DNA of 64,000 nucleotides from Luteithermobacter gelatinilyticus (GTDB taxonomy: Bacteria; Pseudomonadota; Alphaproteobacteria; Sphingomonadales; Emcibacteraceae), in NCBI RefSeq assembly GCF_005849285.1, contig NZ_CP040517.1:1246501-1310500 (forward strand), read 5' to 3'. Below are positions 36,463 through 46,032 of the stretch, in pieces (positions within the stretch are counted from its first letter, which is position 1; each line of letters begins with the position of its first letter). The position numbers and the translations under genes were made by a program. The notes under the pieces were generated by a model. It did no database searches. It had not been told where the DNA came from and worked only from the letters and a program-made list of their open reading frames with translations.

Positions 36463-38157
36463 TCAGGCGCCGGGCAGCGCGCGGTCCAATATTTTCTGCA
36501 CGTCTGCTGCTTGGGGCAAGGCGCCATAGACAGTATGGCGGTCCTGACTGAGGCGGGCGGCGCAGAATAGATCGTTGACCTCAGCCGGGCTGTGCCGGAG
36601 AACAAGAGACGCCTGTAACAAAAGCGCCATTTTTTCCACAATTCGGCGCGCATTGCGTTCCGCATTGGCAGTATCTGTCAGCAATTTCTTAAGTTCGCCA
36701 AGCGTGTTGTCGAAATAGGCATTAGTCCCTTGTGCCGGCCTGATTTCAGCAAAATACTGCTCCAGCGCCACTGGTTCTTTTTGAAAGGTGCGCAGAATGT
36801 CCAGGCAGATTACATTGCCCGATCCTTCCCAAATGCTATTCAGCGGAGCTTCGCGATACAGCCGCGGCATGATGTTTTCTTCCACATAGCCTACGCCACC
36901 CAGGCATTCCATGCACTCATAGACAAAATTGGGGCAGCGCTTGTTATGCCAAAATTTGGCGATGGCGACGGCAAGACGGGCATAACGGCGGGCTTCCATA
37001 TCTGCCATGCTGTCGTCAAATTTGCGGGCAAGATGCATAAACAACAAAGTGCCGGCCTCGGCTTCCACGGCCAGATCCGCAAGCACATTTTGCATCAAAG
37101 GCTGGTCGATGAGTTTTTTCTGAAACACGCTGCGGTGACGGCAATAATGAATGGCCTGGCTTAAAGCCTGGCGCATCAGGGAGACCGGCGCGATGCTGGT
37201 ATCCAGCCGGGTATGGTGGACCATTTCAATGATGGTGGGGACCCCGCGTCCTTCTTCCCCAACCATCTGCGCCCAGGTATTATGATATTCGATTTCACTG
37301 GAGGCATTGGCCCAATTCCCCAGTTTCTGTTTCAGGCGCTGGATAAAGAAGTTGTTGCGGCTGCCGTCCGGTCGGAAACGAGGCACGAGGAAACAGCTCA
37401 GTTTCCGTTCCTTGAGCCCCTGTTCCGTATAGGCGAGAGTGAGAAAGGCGTCACACATGGGGGCGGAACAGAACCATTTGTGACCTGTGAGTTCATATTC
37501 GCCGCCCGGGCCGCCCTTGCCCAGGGGGGAGGCGATGGTGCTGTTGGCGCGCACGTCAGAGCCACCCTGTTTTTCGGTCATGGCCATGCCCATGGTGCAG
37601 CCGGTTTTCTGATCCGCCGGAATCATGCGGGCGTCATAGGACCGTGAAATAAGTTTGGGAAGCCAGAAATCTGTAAGGTCGGGCGTGAGGGCCTTCTGGG
37701 CCTGGAGCGCGGCGATACCGGCATAGGTCATGGTCTGCGGGCAGCAAACGCCGGCTTCCACCTGATGCACCATATATTCGATGACGGCATGCTGAAGATG
37801 ACCGTATTTGCTGTCTTTTTCCCACGGCAAAGACGCCATGCCGGCCTCTTTGGCCAAACCCATCATGTGATGATAAGCGGGATGAAACTCCACTTCATCA
37901 ATGCGTTGTCCTAACCGGTTGAAGGTTTTGAGCACCGGGGGAAATTCATTGGCCAGACGGCCCTGATCAAGGGTTTCAGCACGTCCCAGTTCTGCGCCGA
38001 CACTGTCCAAATGATCCTGCGCCGCATTATTGCTTTCCCTTTTGAAAGCTTCCAGCAGTGGCGCGTCGCTCGTAAAAAGATTGTAATTTTCCAATGCCGG
38101 GGGCTGGTTGGTGACTTCATGGGTCGGCAGTTCGGTAATCGGATTGTAAAAAGACAT
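36463..38157 (-). CDS. AidB-like acyl-CoA dehydrogenase
   Basis: A flavoprotein of about 564 residues, longer than ordinary acyl-CoA dehydrogenases (about 380) and matching AidB. It has GCTMGMAMTEKQGGSDVRAN near residue 185 and KWFCSAPMCDAFLTLAY near 225. ECLGGVGYVEENIMPRLYRE near 417 lies close to where the catalytic Glu would be, and a C-terminal helical extension follows. AidB is induced by alkylation stress in E. coli and binds DNA weakly; the related alphaproteobacterial enzymes may be plain dehydrogenases. The ATG at 38157 is preceded by GAGGGAG; the open frame extends 45 bases farther. It does not form an operon with its neighbours. Confidence 0.82.
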   Translation of the reverse strand: MSFYNPITELPTHEVTNQPPALENYNLFTSDAPLLEAFKRESNNAAQDHLDSVGAELGRAETLDQGRLANEFPPVLKTFNRLGQRIDEVEFHPAYHHMMGLAKEAGMASLPWEKDSKYGHLQHAVIEYMVHQVEAGVCCPQTMTYAGIAALQAQKALTPDLTDFWLPKLISRSYDARMIPADQKTGCTMGMAMTEKQGGSDVRANSTIASPLGKGGPGGEYELTGHKWFCSAPMCDAFLTLAYTEQGLKERKLSCFLVPRFRPDGSRNNFFIQRLKQKLGNWANASSEIEYHNTWAQMVGEEGRGVPTIIEMVHHTRLDTSIAPVSLMRQALSQAIHYCRHRSVFQKKLIDQPLMQNVLADLAVEAEAGTLLFMHLARKFDDSMADMEARRYARLAVAIAKFWHNKRCPNFVYECMECLGGVGYVEENIMPRLYREAPLNSIWEGSGNVICLDILRTFQKEPVALEQYFAEIRPAQGTNAYFDNTLGELKKLLTDTANAERNARRIVEKMALLLQASLVLRHSPAEVNDLFCAARLSQDRHTVYGALPQAADVQKILDRALPGA

Positions 38158-38283
38158 GATATCTATCTCCCTCTGGACCCCGAATCCTACCACTAAAATC
38201 ACAAAATTAAAACGATTGTTTGGTTGGTAAAAGGGGTCGTATCGGGTCTGTGTTGTTGCAGGGGGTGCTGAGGGATATTTTTG

Positions 38284-39006
38284 TCACAAAAGCCCCAAGG
38301 TTTTGAAGCTGCACTGGCCGCTCCGGGCAATAATCAGGTGGTCATGGAGCAGAATACCCAGTTGTTTGCCTACGTCCTCGATTTTACGGGTCATGAGGAT
38401 ATCGTCCTGGCTAGGCGTGGGGTCGCCACTGGGATGATTATGGACCAGGATGATGGCCGTGGCCTGAAGCTCCAAGGCGCGCTTGATGACTTCACGCGGA
38501 TAGACCGGGGTGTGATCCACCGTGCCTTCCTGCTGAACTTCATCGGCGATCAGCCGGTTTTTGCGGTCCAGAAACAGAATGCGAAATTGTTCCTTTTTCT
38601 GGTGCCCCATACTGATCTGGCAATAATCCAGCAACGCCTGCCAGTTGGACAGCACCGGTTTGTTCAGCACGCGGCTCTGGGCCAGGCGCTGGGCGCTGGC
38701 TTCTGCCAGCTTCAGGGCGGCGATGGCTGTCTCGCCAATGCCGGGAATTTCACGCAGGCGTTCCCGGGGAGCGCTGATGGCTTCGGCAAAATTGCCAAAT
38801 TCCCGGATCAGTGTTTTTGCAAGCGGCTTGACGTCGCGACGTGGTATGGCCAGGCACAGGAGCAGCTCCAGAATCTCGTAATCGGCCAGCGCCGCTCCGC
38901 CGCTGTTCAGGAACTTTTCTTTCAGGCGTTGACGATGACCGGTGTAATGGGCCTTTGTTCGTTGGTCATTGCCGTTTTTTGTGTCGTCTGCCATCTGTCC
39001 CCCCAC
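38284..39006 (-). CDS. radC: RadC/JAMM-domain protein
   Basis: A 240-residue protein. The N-terminal helix-hairpin-helix part reads LREIPGIGETAIAALKLAEA, and the C-terminal MPN/JAMM metalloprotease-like domain has HNHPSGDPTPSQDD near residue 190. The historic link with DNA repair is doubtful; related proteins are tied to mobile elements and transformation. It is 20 bp downstream of map on the same strand. Confidence 0.92.
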   Translation of the reverse strand: MGGQMADDTKNGNDQRTKAHYTGHRQRLKEKFLNSGGAALADYEILELLLCLAIPRRDVKPLAKTLIREFGNFAEAISAPRERLREIPGIGETAIAALKLAEASAQRLAQSRVLNKPVLSNWQALLDYCQISMGHQKKEQFRILFLDRKNRLIADEVQQEGTVDHTPVYPREVIKRALELQATAIILVHNHPSGDPTPSQDDILMTRKIEDVGKQLGILLHDHLIIARSGQCSFKTLGLL

Positions 39007-39026
39007 ATTTCAGGTTTGACCCGGTC

Positions 39027-39848
39027 TTACAGATAAGGCGGTTTGGTCCAGCCCTTTGGTGAAAGTGTGAAGATTTCACAGCCGTCACTGGTCACGCCCA
39101 GGCTGTGTTCAAACTGGGCGGACAGGGACTTGTCTCGGGTCACAGCAGTCCAGCCGTCCTTGAGAATCTTGACGTCTGGCCGGCCCAGGTTGATCATCGG
39201 CTCAATGGTGAAAAACATGCCTTCCTTGAGTACGGCGCCTTCGCCGGGGCGGCCATAATGCAACACATTGGGCGCATCGTGAAATACCCGCCCCAGCCCA
39301 TGCCCGCAAAAAATTTCCACCACGCTACAGCGTTGGCTTTCGGCATAGGTCTGAATGGCATGCCCGATATCGCCCAAGGTCGCGCCGGGCCGGACCACTT
39401 CGATACCTTTCATCAGGCAGTCATAAGTGATGTCCACAAGGCGTTTGGCCTTGACGGAAGGTTCGCCGACAAAAAACATGCGGCTGGTGTCTCCGTACCA
39501 GCCGTCCACAATGGTGGTCACGTCAATATTCAGAATATCGCCGGATTTCAATTTCTTGGGGCCTGGAATGCCGTGGCAGACCACGTGATTGACCGACGTA
39601 CAGATAGATTTGGGAAACCCGCGATAATTGAGCGGGGCCGGGATGGCGCCATGGCTGGTGATAAAGTCATGACACAGCCGGTCCAACTCCTCGGTGGTGA
39701 CACCCGGTTGAATATGAGGGGTGATAAAGTCCAGCGTCTCCGCCGCCAGTCGTCCGGCCTTGCGCATGCCCTCAAAGTCCTTGGGGTCATGCAGTTTGAT
39801 TTCCGATGTGGCTTCCAGCGGCGCTTCCGATGCTTTAATGTATTTCAT
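39027..39848 (-). CDS. map: Methionine aminopeptidase, type I
   Basis: A 273-residue dinuclear metallopeptidase removing the initiator Met. Metal ligands are visible in LNIDVTTIVDGWYGDTSRMF (the two Asp), GHGLGRVFHDAPNVLHYG (His) and FTIEPMINLG (Glu), with the last Glu in AQFEHSLGVT. It follows the sfsA-type gene by 10 bp and precedes radC by 20 bp, forming one unit. Confidence 0.95.
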   Translation of the reverse strand: MKYIKASEAPLEATSEIKLHDPKDFEGMRKAGRLAAETLDFITPHIQPGVTTEELDRLCHDFITSHGAIPAPLNYRGFPKSICTSVNHVVCHGIPGPKKLKSGDILNIDVTTIVDGWYGDTSRMFFVGEPSVKAKRLVDITYDCLMKGIEVVRPGATLGDIGHAIQTYAESQRCSVVEIFCGHGLGRVFHDAPNVLHYGRPGEGAVLKEGMFFTIEPMINLGRPDVKILKDGWTAVTRDKSLSAQFEHSLGVTSDGCEIFTLSPKGWTKPPYL

Positions 39849-39858
39849 ATATTACCCA

Positions 39859-40566
39859 TCAGGTCCCAATGATGTTGAGCGGACGGTTCACGATGATTTC
39901 TTCCGGTCCCAGCCTGCAATCGTAACACAGGGCCTCAACGCCCGTATCCAGCGCCATCTTTAGCGCGTCTTGATAGGCCGGGTCAATATCTTCGGCAATT
40001 TTGAAGGTGTCGCAGTCTTCGCGTTGAACCAAATAGACCATGACGGCCCGGAACCCCTCCCGGACCATGGTGGCCAGTTCCTGAAGGTGTTTGGTGCCGC
40101 GTGCGGTGACCGCATCGGGAAATTCGGCGACACCATCTTCGCGTTTGAGGGTGACGTTTTTCACTTCCACGTAACAGTCAGGATGATGGTCCGATCCTGA
40201 CAGAAACAGGTCGATGCGGGAGTTACGGCCGTATTTCATTTCCCGTCGGTGGGCTGAATAGCCTTGCAGTTCGGCAATCGTACCGCCTTGGACCGCTTCC
40301 TCGACAAGATAGTTGGGGCGGGCGGTATTGATGCCCACCAGGCTGCCATTTACCCGCACCATTTCCCATTTATAGGGCAGTTTTGCCTTGGGGTTGGTGG
40401 CCGGTGACAGCCAGACTTCATTGCCCGGATCCACCAGTCCCATCATGGAGCCCGAATTGGCACAATGGGCCGTGACCATCTCGCCGTTTTCCAGCTCTAC
40501 ATCGGCCAGAAAACGTTTGTAGCGCCGGATCAACCGCCCACGTGTAAGTTTTGCTGTAAATTTCAT
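39859..40566 (-). CDS. sfsA: SfsA family protein
   Basis: A protein of about 235 residues with the SfsA nuclease-like fold: RGRLIRRYKRFLADVELENG at the N-terminus, ANSGSMMGLVDPG near 40, CYVEVKNVTLKREDG near 130 and FPDAVTARGTKHLQEL. E. coli SfsA was linked to maltose metabolism, and its real function is uncertain. The start is either 40566 (MKFTAKL, matching family N-termini) or 40587; neither has a clear ribosome site. It leads the sfsA-map-radC run and is divergent from the cinA-like gene. Confidence 0.9.
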   Translation of the reverse strand: MKFTAKLTRGRLIRRYKRFLADVELENGEMVTAHCANSGSMMGLVDPGNEVWLSPATNPKAKLPYKWEMVRVNGSLVGINTARPNYLVEEAVQGGTIAELQGYSAHRREMKYGRNSRIDLFLSGSDHHPDCYVEVKNVTLKREDGVAEFPDAVTARGTKHLQELATMVREGFRAVMVYLVQREDCDTFKIAEDIDPAYQDALKMALDTGVEALCYDCRLGPEEIIVNRPLNIIGT

Positions 40567-40635
40567 GAGCACAGGGTATAGTCCCATCTGAAGCCCAAGG
40601 CAATTCCTTTATAACCTGCATGGTGAAACCAAAAC

Positions 40636-41394
40636 ATGAAGAACCAAACCATTGTTACCGCGGCCGTGATCCTGATTGGTGATGAAATCCTGTCCGGACG
40701 GACCAAGGATGCCAATCTGAATCACCTGGCCCTGTGGCTGGGCGAGCGGGGAGTCAGCCTCAGGGAAGCTCGTGTCATTCCAGATGAAGGGGATGTGATC
40801 GTGCGCACGGTCAATGAGTTGCGTCACAGTTTCGATTATGTTTTCACCACGGGCGGCATTGGGCCTACTCATGATGATATTACTGCTGAATACATCGCTC
40901 GGGCGTTCGGGGTGCCGTTCCGGCAAAACCCGGAGGCGGTGAAGATCATGACCGATCATTACGGCAAGGAAAACCTGACAGAGGCCCGGTTGCGCATGAC
41001 CATGATGCCCGAAGGGGCGACACTGATTGCCAATCCGGTCAGTCGCGCCCCGGGGTTCCAGATGGAGAATGTTTTTGTCATGGCCGGTATTCCGGTGGTG
41101 ATGCAGGCCATGCTGAAGGATATTGAACCGCGTCTTGTGGGCGGAGACAAAATGCACACCATTACGATGCATGTCTATGAGGGGGAAAGTTTCTTTGCCC
41201 AGTGCCTGACAGAAGTGAATGAGGCGTTCGAGACCGTGACCATCGGCAGTTATCCGTTTCATCGCAACAGAACCTATGGCGCGAGTTTTGTCCTGCGCTC
41301 GGCCTTCCCAGACGATCTTGCCAAGGCGGCGGCGCAGTTGAAAGATAAAATCAGTCTGCGCGGTACCAAAGTTTACGACGGGGAGCCGGACTAG
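40636..41394 (+). CDS. CinA-like molybdopterin-binding domain protein
   Basis: A 252-residue protein holding only the MoCF/MoaB-type domain of CinA: ILIGDEILSGRTKDANLNHL near residue 14, VFTTGGIGPTHDDITAEYIA near 72, and RAPGFQMENVFVMAGIPVVM near 138. Full CinA adds a C-terminal pyridine-nucleotide deamidase, absent here. Such short forms are usual in alphaproteobacteria and are named competence/damage-inducible A-like; the function is not known. The TAG stop is also the first triplet of repeat copy 5. Confidence 0.88.
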   Translation: MKNQTIVTAAVILIGDEILSGRTKDANLNHLALWLGERGVSLREARVIPDEGDVIVRTVNELRHSFDYVFTTGGIGPTHDDITAEYIARAFGVPFRQNPEAVKIMTDHYGKENLTEARLRMTMMPEGATLIANPVSRAPGFQMENVFVMAGIPVVMQAMLKDIEPRLVGGDKMHTITMHVYEGESFFAQCLTEVNEAFETVTIGSYPFHRNRTYGASFVLRSAFPDDLAKAAAQLKDKISLRGTKVYDGEPD

Positions 41395-41661
41395 AGTGAA
41401 TTGTGAATAGGTTGGCTCAATTCTGTTGGCGGATTGTGGCCCGCCTCACGCGGAAGACGGCGCCGGGCGATGCGGGGCATCGGGCCAGGCGTCTGACAAA
41501 GTGAGCGGCCCCAAGCCGCCACCCCGAAGGGCCGGGCCGATCTGGTCCAGTTCCGGCGGGGTTTGGCTTGGCCGTACCGCCAGTATGGCCTGCGCCAAAC
41601 CCCTGGCTCCTGAACCAGATCTGACCGGCAGAATGGGTCAACCTATTCACAATTCACTCTA
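41392..41661 (+). repeat. Dispersed palindromic element, copy 5 (long, 270 bp, MITE-like)
   Basis: The longest copy. The ends are 23-bp perfect inverted repeats beginning TAGAGTGAATTGTGAATA. The left end continues into the GCTCAATTC of the short form, and the interior holds about 220 bp of GC-rich sequence. The last 91 bp align with copy 2. It contains no transposase frame; two short open frames on opposite strands end within it. It fills most of the gap between the cinA-like gene and the chemoreceptor gene; the remaining 91 bp to the chemoreceptor stop show nothing notable. Confidence 0.88.
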
Positions 41662-41752
41662 AGATTCCTGGTTGCCGCTCGGGGGACGGGTGCCGCTAGG
41701 GGCGGGATCCCGACCGGGTTTTGAGGACCGGACGGGAAACGGAACCCCGAAA

Positions 41753-43948
41753 TCAGGCTTTTCGGACATTCTGGAGGAACTGTTCAACATCTTTTTTCAG
41801 GTTTTCCGCAACGCGGTTCAATTCTGTCGAGACAGATAACACCTGCTCGCCGACGGCCCCGGTTTCCATGGCGCCCTGGGCAACATTTTTGATGTTGGAG
41901 GAAACATCTTCTGTTCCCACGGCAACACGTTGGATATTCTGGGAAATCTCGTTGGTTGCGGCAGATTGCTGATCGACGGCCGCCGCAATGCCAGTCATTG
42001 TTTCATTGGATTTCTGGTTGACGGCGACGATGACTTCTATGCTTTTCACGGCGTTTGCTGTGAGGGTCTGCATTTCGGCGATCTGGTTGGAAATTTCCTC
42101 AGTGGCGTTAGCCGTCTGGCCGGCCAGCGCCTTAACCTCATTGGCCACCACGGCAAAGCCCTTGCCGGCTTCTCCGGCGCGGGCCGACTCTATGGTGGCG
42201 TTGAGCGCCAGAAGATTGGTTTGTTCGGCGATGTCGTTGATCAGATTGATGACCTCGCCGATGCGGCTGGCGGAGTCTGCCAGCGCCTGAATGGACATGC
42301 TGCTTTGCCCGGCCTCCCGAACCGCCTGTTCGGAAATGTCGTTGGCCACTTGTACCTGACGGCTGATTTCGTGAATGGAGGACGACAGCTCTTCCGCCGC
42401 TGCTGCTACCATCTGTATATTGTTGGCGGCTTGTTCTGAGGCGGAAGCCACCGTGGCGGACTGTTCCTTGGTGTTGTTGGAGGTATCCACCATCTGATGG
42501 GCAGCGGCGCTCATCTGGCTGGAGGAGGCGGCGAGGATCTGCAAGGCTTCGGCCATGTTCCGGTCAAAATTTTCAACCAAGCTGTTGATTCTTTCTGCCC
42601 GCGCCTGTCGGCGGGCCATGTCGGCCCGCTCCCGTTCGGCTTCGGCTTTGGTGCGGGCTTCTTCCGCCTCGCGTTCCTGCTGCTCGCGTTTGCGCATTTC
42701 TTCTTCGGCTGCCTTGGTTTCCGCCTCAAGGCGTTCCCGTTCAATGGCATTGGTCTTGAAAACTTCCACTGAACGGGCCATTTGCCCCACTTCATCGGTG
42801 CGGCCCAGGCCCGGAACAGTGATGCTGTTATTGCCTTTCGCCAAGCTGTTCATGGCCGTTGTCATTCTGACGATCGGGGTGACAATGGAACGGGCCGTCA
42901 TGGTGACGATGACGCCGCCGCCGCCCAGACCCGCCAGAAGAACGAGCCACATGACGATGGTCAAACTGTCGGTGGTGGCGACCGTCGCTTCGACGTCATT
43001 CGACAGCAGCTTTCTCTGATCTGCCACCATGCCGCCTTGGCCGTCTGTACCCACCAGGATATTCAGCAGGCGTCGGGCGTGCGGGGCGGCCTCTGTTTCC
43101 AGAAGATAGTTGGCCATGTCCCACTTTTCCGATTCGCGAATCTCGAACATTCGATCGGGAAGGGGGGCGAAATCACGCCGCTGGGCAGTGAAAATCTTGA
43201 AAGCGGCGGACTGTTTGGGGCCAAGCAGGGAGCTGGCCCGCTGCAAATCGCCAAACCTTGTTTCATTCTTGCGCCACAATCTGGCAAAATTTTCCCGGAA
43301 CTCAGGCTCCCCCGTGAGCAGGAAGGCCCGGATATTGGCCAAGGCCATACCAAGCGTTCCGCGAACATCGGCCATAATGCCCAGAAGGCGCTTGCGCTCC
43401 GCTGTGGCCGGCATGCCGCCTTCCAGGTCGATCATTTCGGTGATCTTGTCGATCATGAGGGTGGCCCGGGGAGCCGCCTCCTGCAGCAGGATGGCATTGG
43501 CCGGAAACTGTTCCTGGCTGTTGGCGATGGCCTCTACCTTCTGCTGTGCTGTGCGAAATTGTTCCAGCGTAACCTTGAAGGTTGCCCAGGCCTGCACATT
43601 ATCGGGATTGGTCCAGTCGCCTGACAGCGCGTCCATGCGCGATGCTACTTCATCGATTTTTGCCCAGGTTTCCTGGCGGCTGGTCTTGAACGCGTTGTCA
43701 CCGGTAAGCATCCAGTCCCGCAAATGGGCGAGAGAGGCAAATATTTCCTGGGCCAGCTGGGAGCTGGTGGCGGAGGTGGGCATCCGCAGATCATTAATGC
43801 GGGTGACCTGGCGGTCAATGGATCCCAGATTGACCAGTGTCATGCCGACGGCGATAATCAGGATCAGATTGATGGCGCCAAAGCCAAGCAAGAGTCGGCT
43901 TTTGATATTCAGTCCGGCAAGAAAGGTAACTCCCTTGGACAATTTCAT
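41753..43948 (-). CDS. Methyl-accepting chemotaxis protein
   Basis: A 731-residue chemoreceptor. The first membrane helix is near residues 17-38 ([20 protein letters not shown]). A long all-helical periplasmic sensor of about 270 residues may be the bimodular (HBM) type, judged by its size and repeats. The second helix is near 325 ([20 protein letters not shown]). HAMP follows at about 345-400. An unusually charged coiled coil comes next (Glu/Arg/Ala heptads near 405-455), then the signalling domain with the hairpin tip [20 protein letters not shown] near 600. No C-terminal CheR-binding pentapeptide is seen. No che genes are near, so it is an orphan receptor feeding a remote pathway. The ligand is unknown. 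Confidence 0.92.
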   Translation of the reverse strand: MKLSKGVTFLAGLNIKSRLLLGFGAINLILIIAVGMTLVNLGSIDRQVTRINDLRMPTSATSSQLAQEIFASLAHLRDWMLTGDNAFKTSRQETWAKIDEVASRMDALSGDWTNPDNVQAWATFKVTLEQFRTAQQKVEAIANSQEQFPANAILLQEAAPRATLMIDKITEMIDLEGGMPATAERKRLLGIMADVRGTLGMALANIRAFLLTGEPEFRENFARLWRKNETRFGDLQRASSLLGPKQSAAFKIFTAQRRDFAPLPDRMFEIRESEKWDMANYLLETEAAPHARRLLNILVGTDGQGGMVADQRKLLSNDVEATVATTDSLTIVMWLVLLAGLGGGGVIVTMTARSIVTPIVRMTTAMNSLAKGNNSITVPGLGRTDEVGQMARSVEVFKTNAIERERLEAETKAAEEEMRKREQQEREAEEARTKAEAERERADMARRQARAERINSLVENFDRNMAEALQILAASSSQMSAAAHQMVDTSNNTKEQSATVASASEQAANNIQMVAAAAEELSSSIHEISRQVQVANDISEQAVREAGQSSMSIQALADSASRIGEVINLINDIAEQTNLLALNATIESARAGEAGKGFAVVANEVKALAGQTANATEEISNQIAEMQTLTANAVKSIEVIVAVNQKSNETMTGIAAAVDQQSAATNEISQNIQRVAVGTEDVSSNIKNVAQGAMETGAVGEQVLSVSTELNRVAENLKKDVEQFLQNVRKA

Positions 43949-44295
43949 TATTTCTCCCTCCTTGGGTCACATTTTGCGATTTTTTTTGATTTGTCTGTCC
44001 GACAAAAAGGTATTTGCAGGAGGGTTAACAGGAAATTAAACCTGACGGGGAATAGTCCATAAAACATCCCTCTCTATCTCCGTGGATATATGTCCTTGGG
44101 CGGGGCAGAGGGAAAATCCGGCCTCGATCCGGGCTACGCCGCCCGCTACGGGGCATGATTCGCAGAGCAGATGGTCAGCATTCAGGGAAAGTGATCCTCA
44201 CGGTGGGCCTTTTTCTTCCGGCATCAGGCATTTCATGGTTTATTTTAAAGGCGGAATATGTCATATCCCTGTTCAGCTTCTCATCGTCAGCACAG
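43949..44295. other. Intergenic region between chemoreceptor and tRNA-Leu
   Basis: This stretch holds the upstream region of the chemoreceptor gene. Close to that gene is a small hairpin, TTTGTC/GACAAA around TGTCC near 43998-44014. No open frame of credible quality, repeat copy or RNA fold is recognised in the remaining part. Confidence 0.4.
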
Positions 44296-44383
44296 GCGGG
44301 CGTGGCGAAATTGGTAGACGCAAGGGACTTAAAATCCCTCGGTCATTGCGACCGTGCCGGTTCGAGTCCGGCCGCCCGCACCA
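44296..44383 (+). tRNA. tRNA-Leu (anticodon UAA)
   Basis: An 88-base gene with encoded CCA. The acceptor stem GCGGGCG pairs with CGCCCGC. The D arm is GTGGCGAAATTGGTAGACGC, and the anticodon stem AGGGA/TCCCT holds the loop CTTAAAA, giving anticodon TAA. A long variable arm (TCGGTCATTGCGACCG) fits a type II tRNA, and the T arm has GGTTCGAGTCC. Confidence 0.96.
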
Positions 44384-44427
44384 ACTACCTTCCAAGAGAT
44401 TCTTTGAGCCCTGTCCGGTTTTCCCTT

Positions 44428-45573
44428 TTATTCAGAGGGGGTGCCCACCACGCGCTGTTTTAGCAGCCGCTCAATCTCGTTCTGTGTCAGTCCCAGTTCC
44501 GTCAGAATTTCCGAGCTGTGTTGTCCCGGTGTGACCGGCCCCCACCGGACACTGCCCGGAGTTCTGCTGAACTTTGGCGTCGGGGCCGGCTGGAGGAGGC
44601 CGTCTATGTTGATAAAACTGCCGCGGCTTTTGTTATGCGGATGTTCAGGGGCTTCCCAGAAGGGGAGCACCGGGGCAAAACAGGCGTCGCTGCCTTCCAG
44701 CATCTCACACCAGTCTTTCTGATCCCGTGTTTTGAACAGTCGGGTCAGCTCCTCCTTGCGTTCCGGCCAGCGTGTCGGGACCATGTGATCGTCCAGCCAG
44801 TCTTCTGGCAATCCCGCCTTTTCAATCAAAACTTTCATAAAAGGACGCTCAATGGCGCCAAGGGCAATATACTTGCCGTCGCGGGTTTCGTAACAGTCAT
44901 AGAACGGCGCGCCTCCGTCCAGCAGGTTGCTCCCCCGGGCTGGGGTCCACATCTTGCTGGCCATCAGGGCGTGAAATACACTCATCAGCAGGGAGGACCC
45001 TTCGACCATGGACACGTCCAGCACCTGTCCCTTGCCGCTGTTGCGGGCTTCCAGTAAGGCACAAACAAGGCCAAAGGCCAACATCATACCGCCCCCGCCA
45101 TAATCGCCGATCAGATTGAGCGGTACGGTTGGTGGTCTGTCCCCGGGGCCCATGGCATGCAATGCCCCGGACAGGGCGATATAGGTGATGTCATGTCCGG
45201 CGCATCCGGCCAGCGGGCCGTCCTGACCCCACCCGGTCATGCGGGCGTATACTAGCCGTGGGTTATGCGCATGGCAGATTTCCGGCCCCAGGCCCAGTTT
45301 TTCCATCACGCCTGGGCGATACCCTTCAAATAGGGCATCGGCTGTTTCACAGAGTTTCAGGAAAATTTCCCGTCCCGGTTCGGACTTCAGATCCAGAATG
45401 ACAGACTTCTTGCCGCGTCGGTTCACATCGACGGGCAGGGCCGGGACGTCTGGGGTATCCAGCCGGTCCACGGCGATCACTTCCGCTCCCATATCCGCCA
45501 GCAACATGCCTGCAAACGGTCCGGGCCCCAATCCCACAAGCTCGATGATTCTAATGCCGGTCAATGCGCCCAT
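44428..45573 (-). CDS. CoA-transferase family III / alpha-methylacyl-CoA racemase-like
   Basis: A protein of about 381 residues of the CaiB-BaiF/AMACR family. The N-terminus GIRIIELVGLGPGPFAGMLL, the block GHDITYIALSGALHAMGPGD near 125 with the racemase His, and NLIGDYGGGGMMLAFGLVCA near 153 with the racemase Asp match alpha-methylacyl-CoA racemase better than formyl-CoA transferases. It would invert the 2-methyl centre of branched acyl-CoAs so they can enter beta-oxidation. The ATG at 45573, with AAGGA 8 bases upstream, is favoured over the frame to 45609. Confidence 0.87.
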   Translation of the reverse strand: MGALTGIRIIELVGLGPGPFAGMLLADMGAEVIAVDRLDTPDVPALPVDVNRRGKKSVILDLKSEPGREIFLKLCETADALFEGYRPGVMEKLGLGPEICHAHNPRLVYARMTGWGQDGPLAGCAGHDITYIALSGALHAMGPGDRPPTVPLNLIGDYGGGGMMLAFGLVCALLEARNSGKGQVLDVSMVEGSSLLMSVFHALMASKMWTPARGSNLLDGGAPFYDCYETRDGKYIALGAIERPFMKVLIEKAGLPEDWLDDHMVPTRWPERKEELTRLFKTRDQKDWCEMLEGSDACFAPVLPFWEAPEHPHNKSRGSFINIDGLLQPAPTPKFSRTPGSVRWGPVTPGQHSSEILTELGLTQNEIERLLKQRVVGTPSE

Positions 45574-45689
45574 ATCCCGTTTCCTTATTGTCTGTCTTCT
45601 TGGTGGCATAGGGAAAAATACGGCTTATGTGGTTTTTGTGCAATGTCTTGCCATGGTTCGGAGATGAAAACCGAACTGGTTCACGGCCC

Positions 45690-45727
45690 TAGAGTGAATT
45701 GTGTATAGGTTGGCTCAATTCACTCTA
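45690..45727 (+). repeat. Dispersed palindromic element, copy 6 (short consensus form)
   Basis: A 38-bp element with TAGAGTGAATT and AATTCACTCTA as perfect 11-bp arms around a 16-base loop. It lies just beyond the cspA terminator. Confidence 0.88.
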
Positions 45728-45739
45728 GGGCGGATGATC

Positions 45740-45774
45740 AAAAAAAACCACCTTCAGCGGAAAACTGAAGGCGG
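45740..45774 (-). terminator. Rho-independent terminator of cspA-like gene
   Basis: Read on the minus strand, CCGCCTTCAG pairs with CTGAAGGTGG around a 7-base loop and is followed by eight T. It lies about 50 bp after the cold-shock gene stop. Confidence 0.85.
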
Positions 45775-45822
45775 TTGAATAAACGGGGCAGATGTTTGAC
45801 CCCAAATCAATAGGCTGTCAGA

Positions 45823-46032
45823 TCAGTCGCTGATGACCAGGTTTTCCGCAGAAAACTTGCCGTTTTGCCCTTGCAAAAGATCATAAGAAACCTTTTGGCC
45901 TTCATTCAGCGTGCTGTGTCCGGCGCGCTCAACGGCTGAAATGTGAACAAACGCATCCTTGGAGCCGTCTTCGGGTTCAATAAAACCAAAGCCTTTGGTG
46001 GAATTAAAGAATTTTACAGTACCAGTAGTCAT
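45823..46032 (-). CDS. Cold-shock domain protein
   Basis: A 69-residue single cold-shock domain that binds single-stranded RNA and DNA. RNP1 reads [11 protein letters not shown] and RNP2 [10 protein letters not shown]. The start at 46032 ([10 protein letters not shown]) follows AGAGGAA. It is flanked by a clear terminator and a long untranslated upstream stretch, as usual for cspA-type genes. It may act in cold adaptation or growth-phase control. Confidence 0.93.
   Translation of the reverse strand: MTTGTVKFFNSTKGFGFIEPEDGSKDAFVHISAVERAGHSTLNEGQKVSYDLLQGQNGKFSAENLVISD

Noticed and set aside
41417-41650. Minus-strand frame with RLTHSAGQ shared with 28759-29463
   Set aside because: The similarity comes from the repeat element. 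Most substitutions between copies change the residue, which argues against coding.
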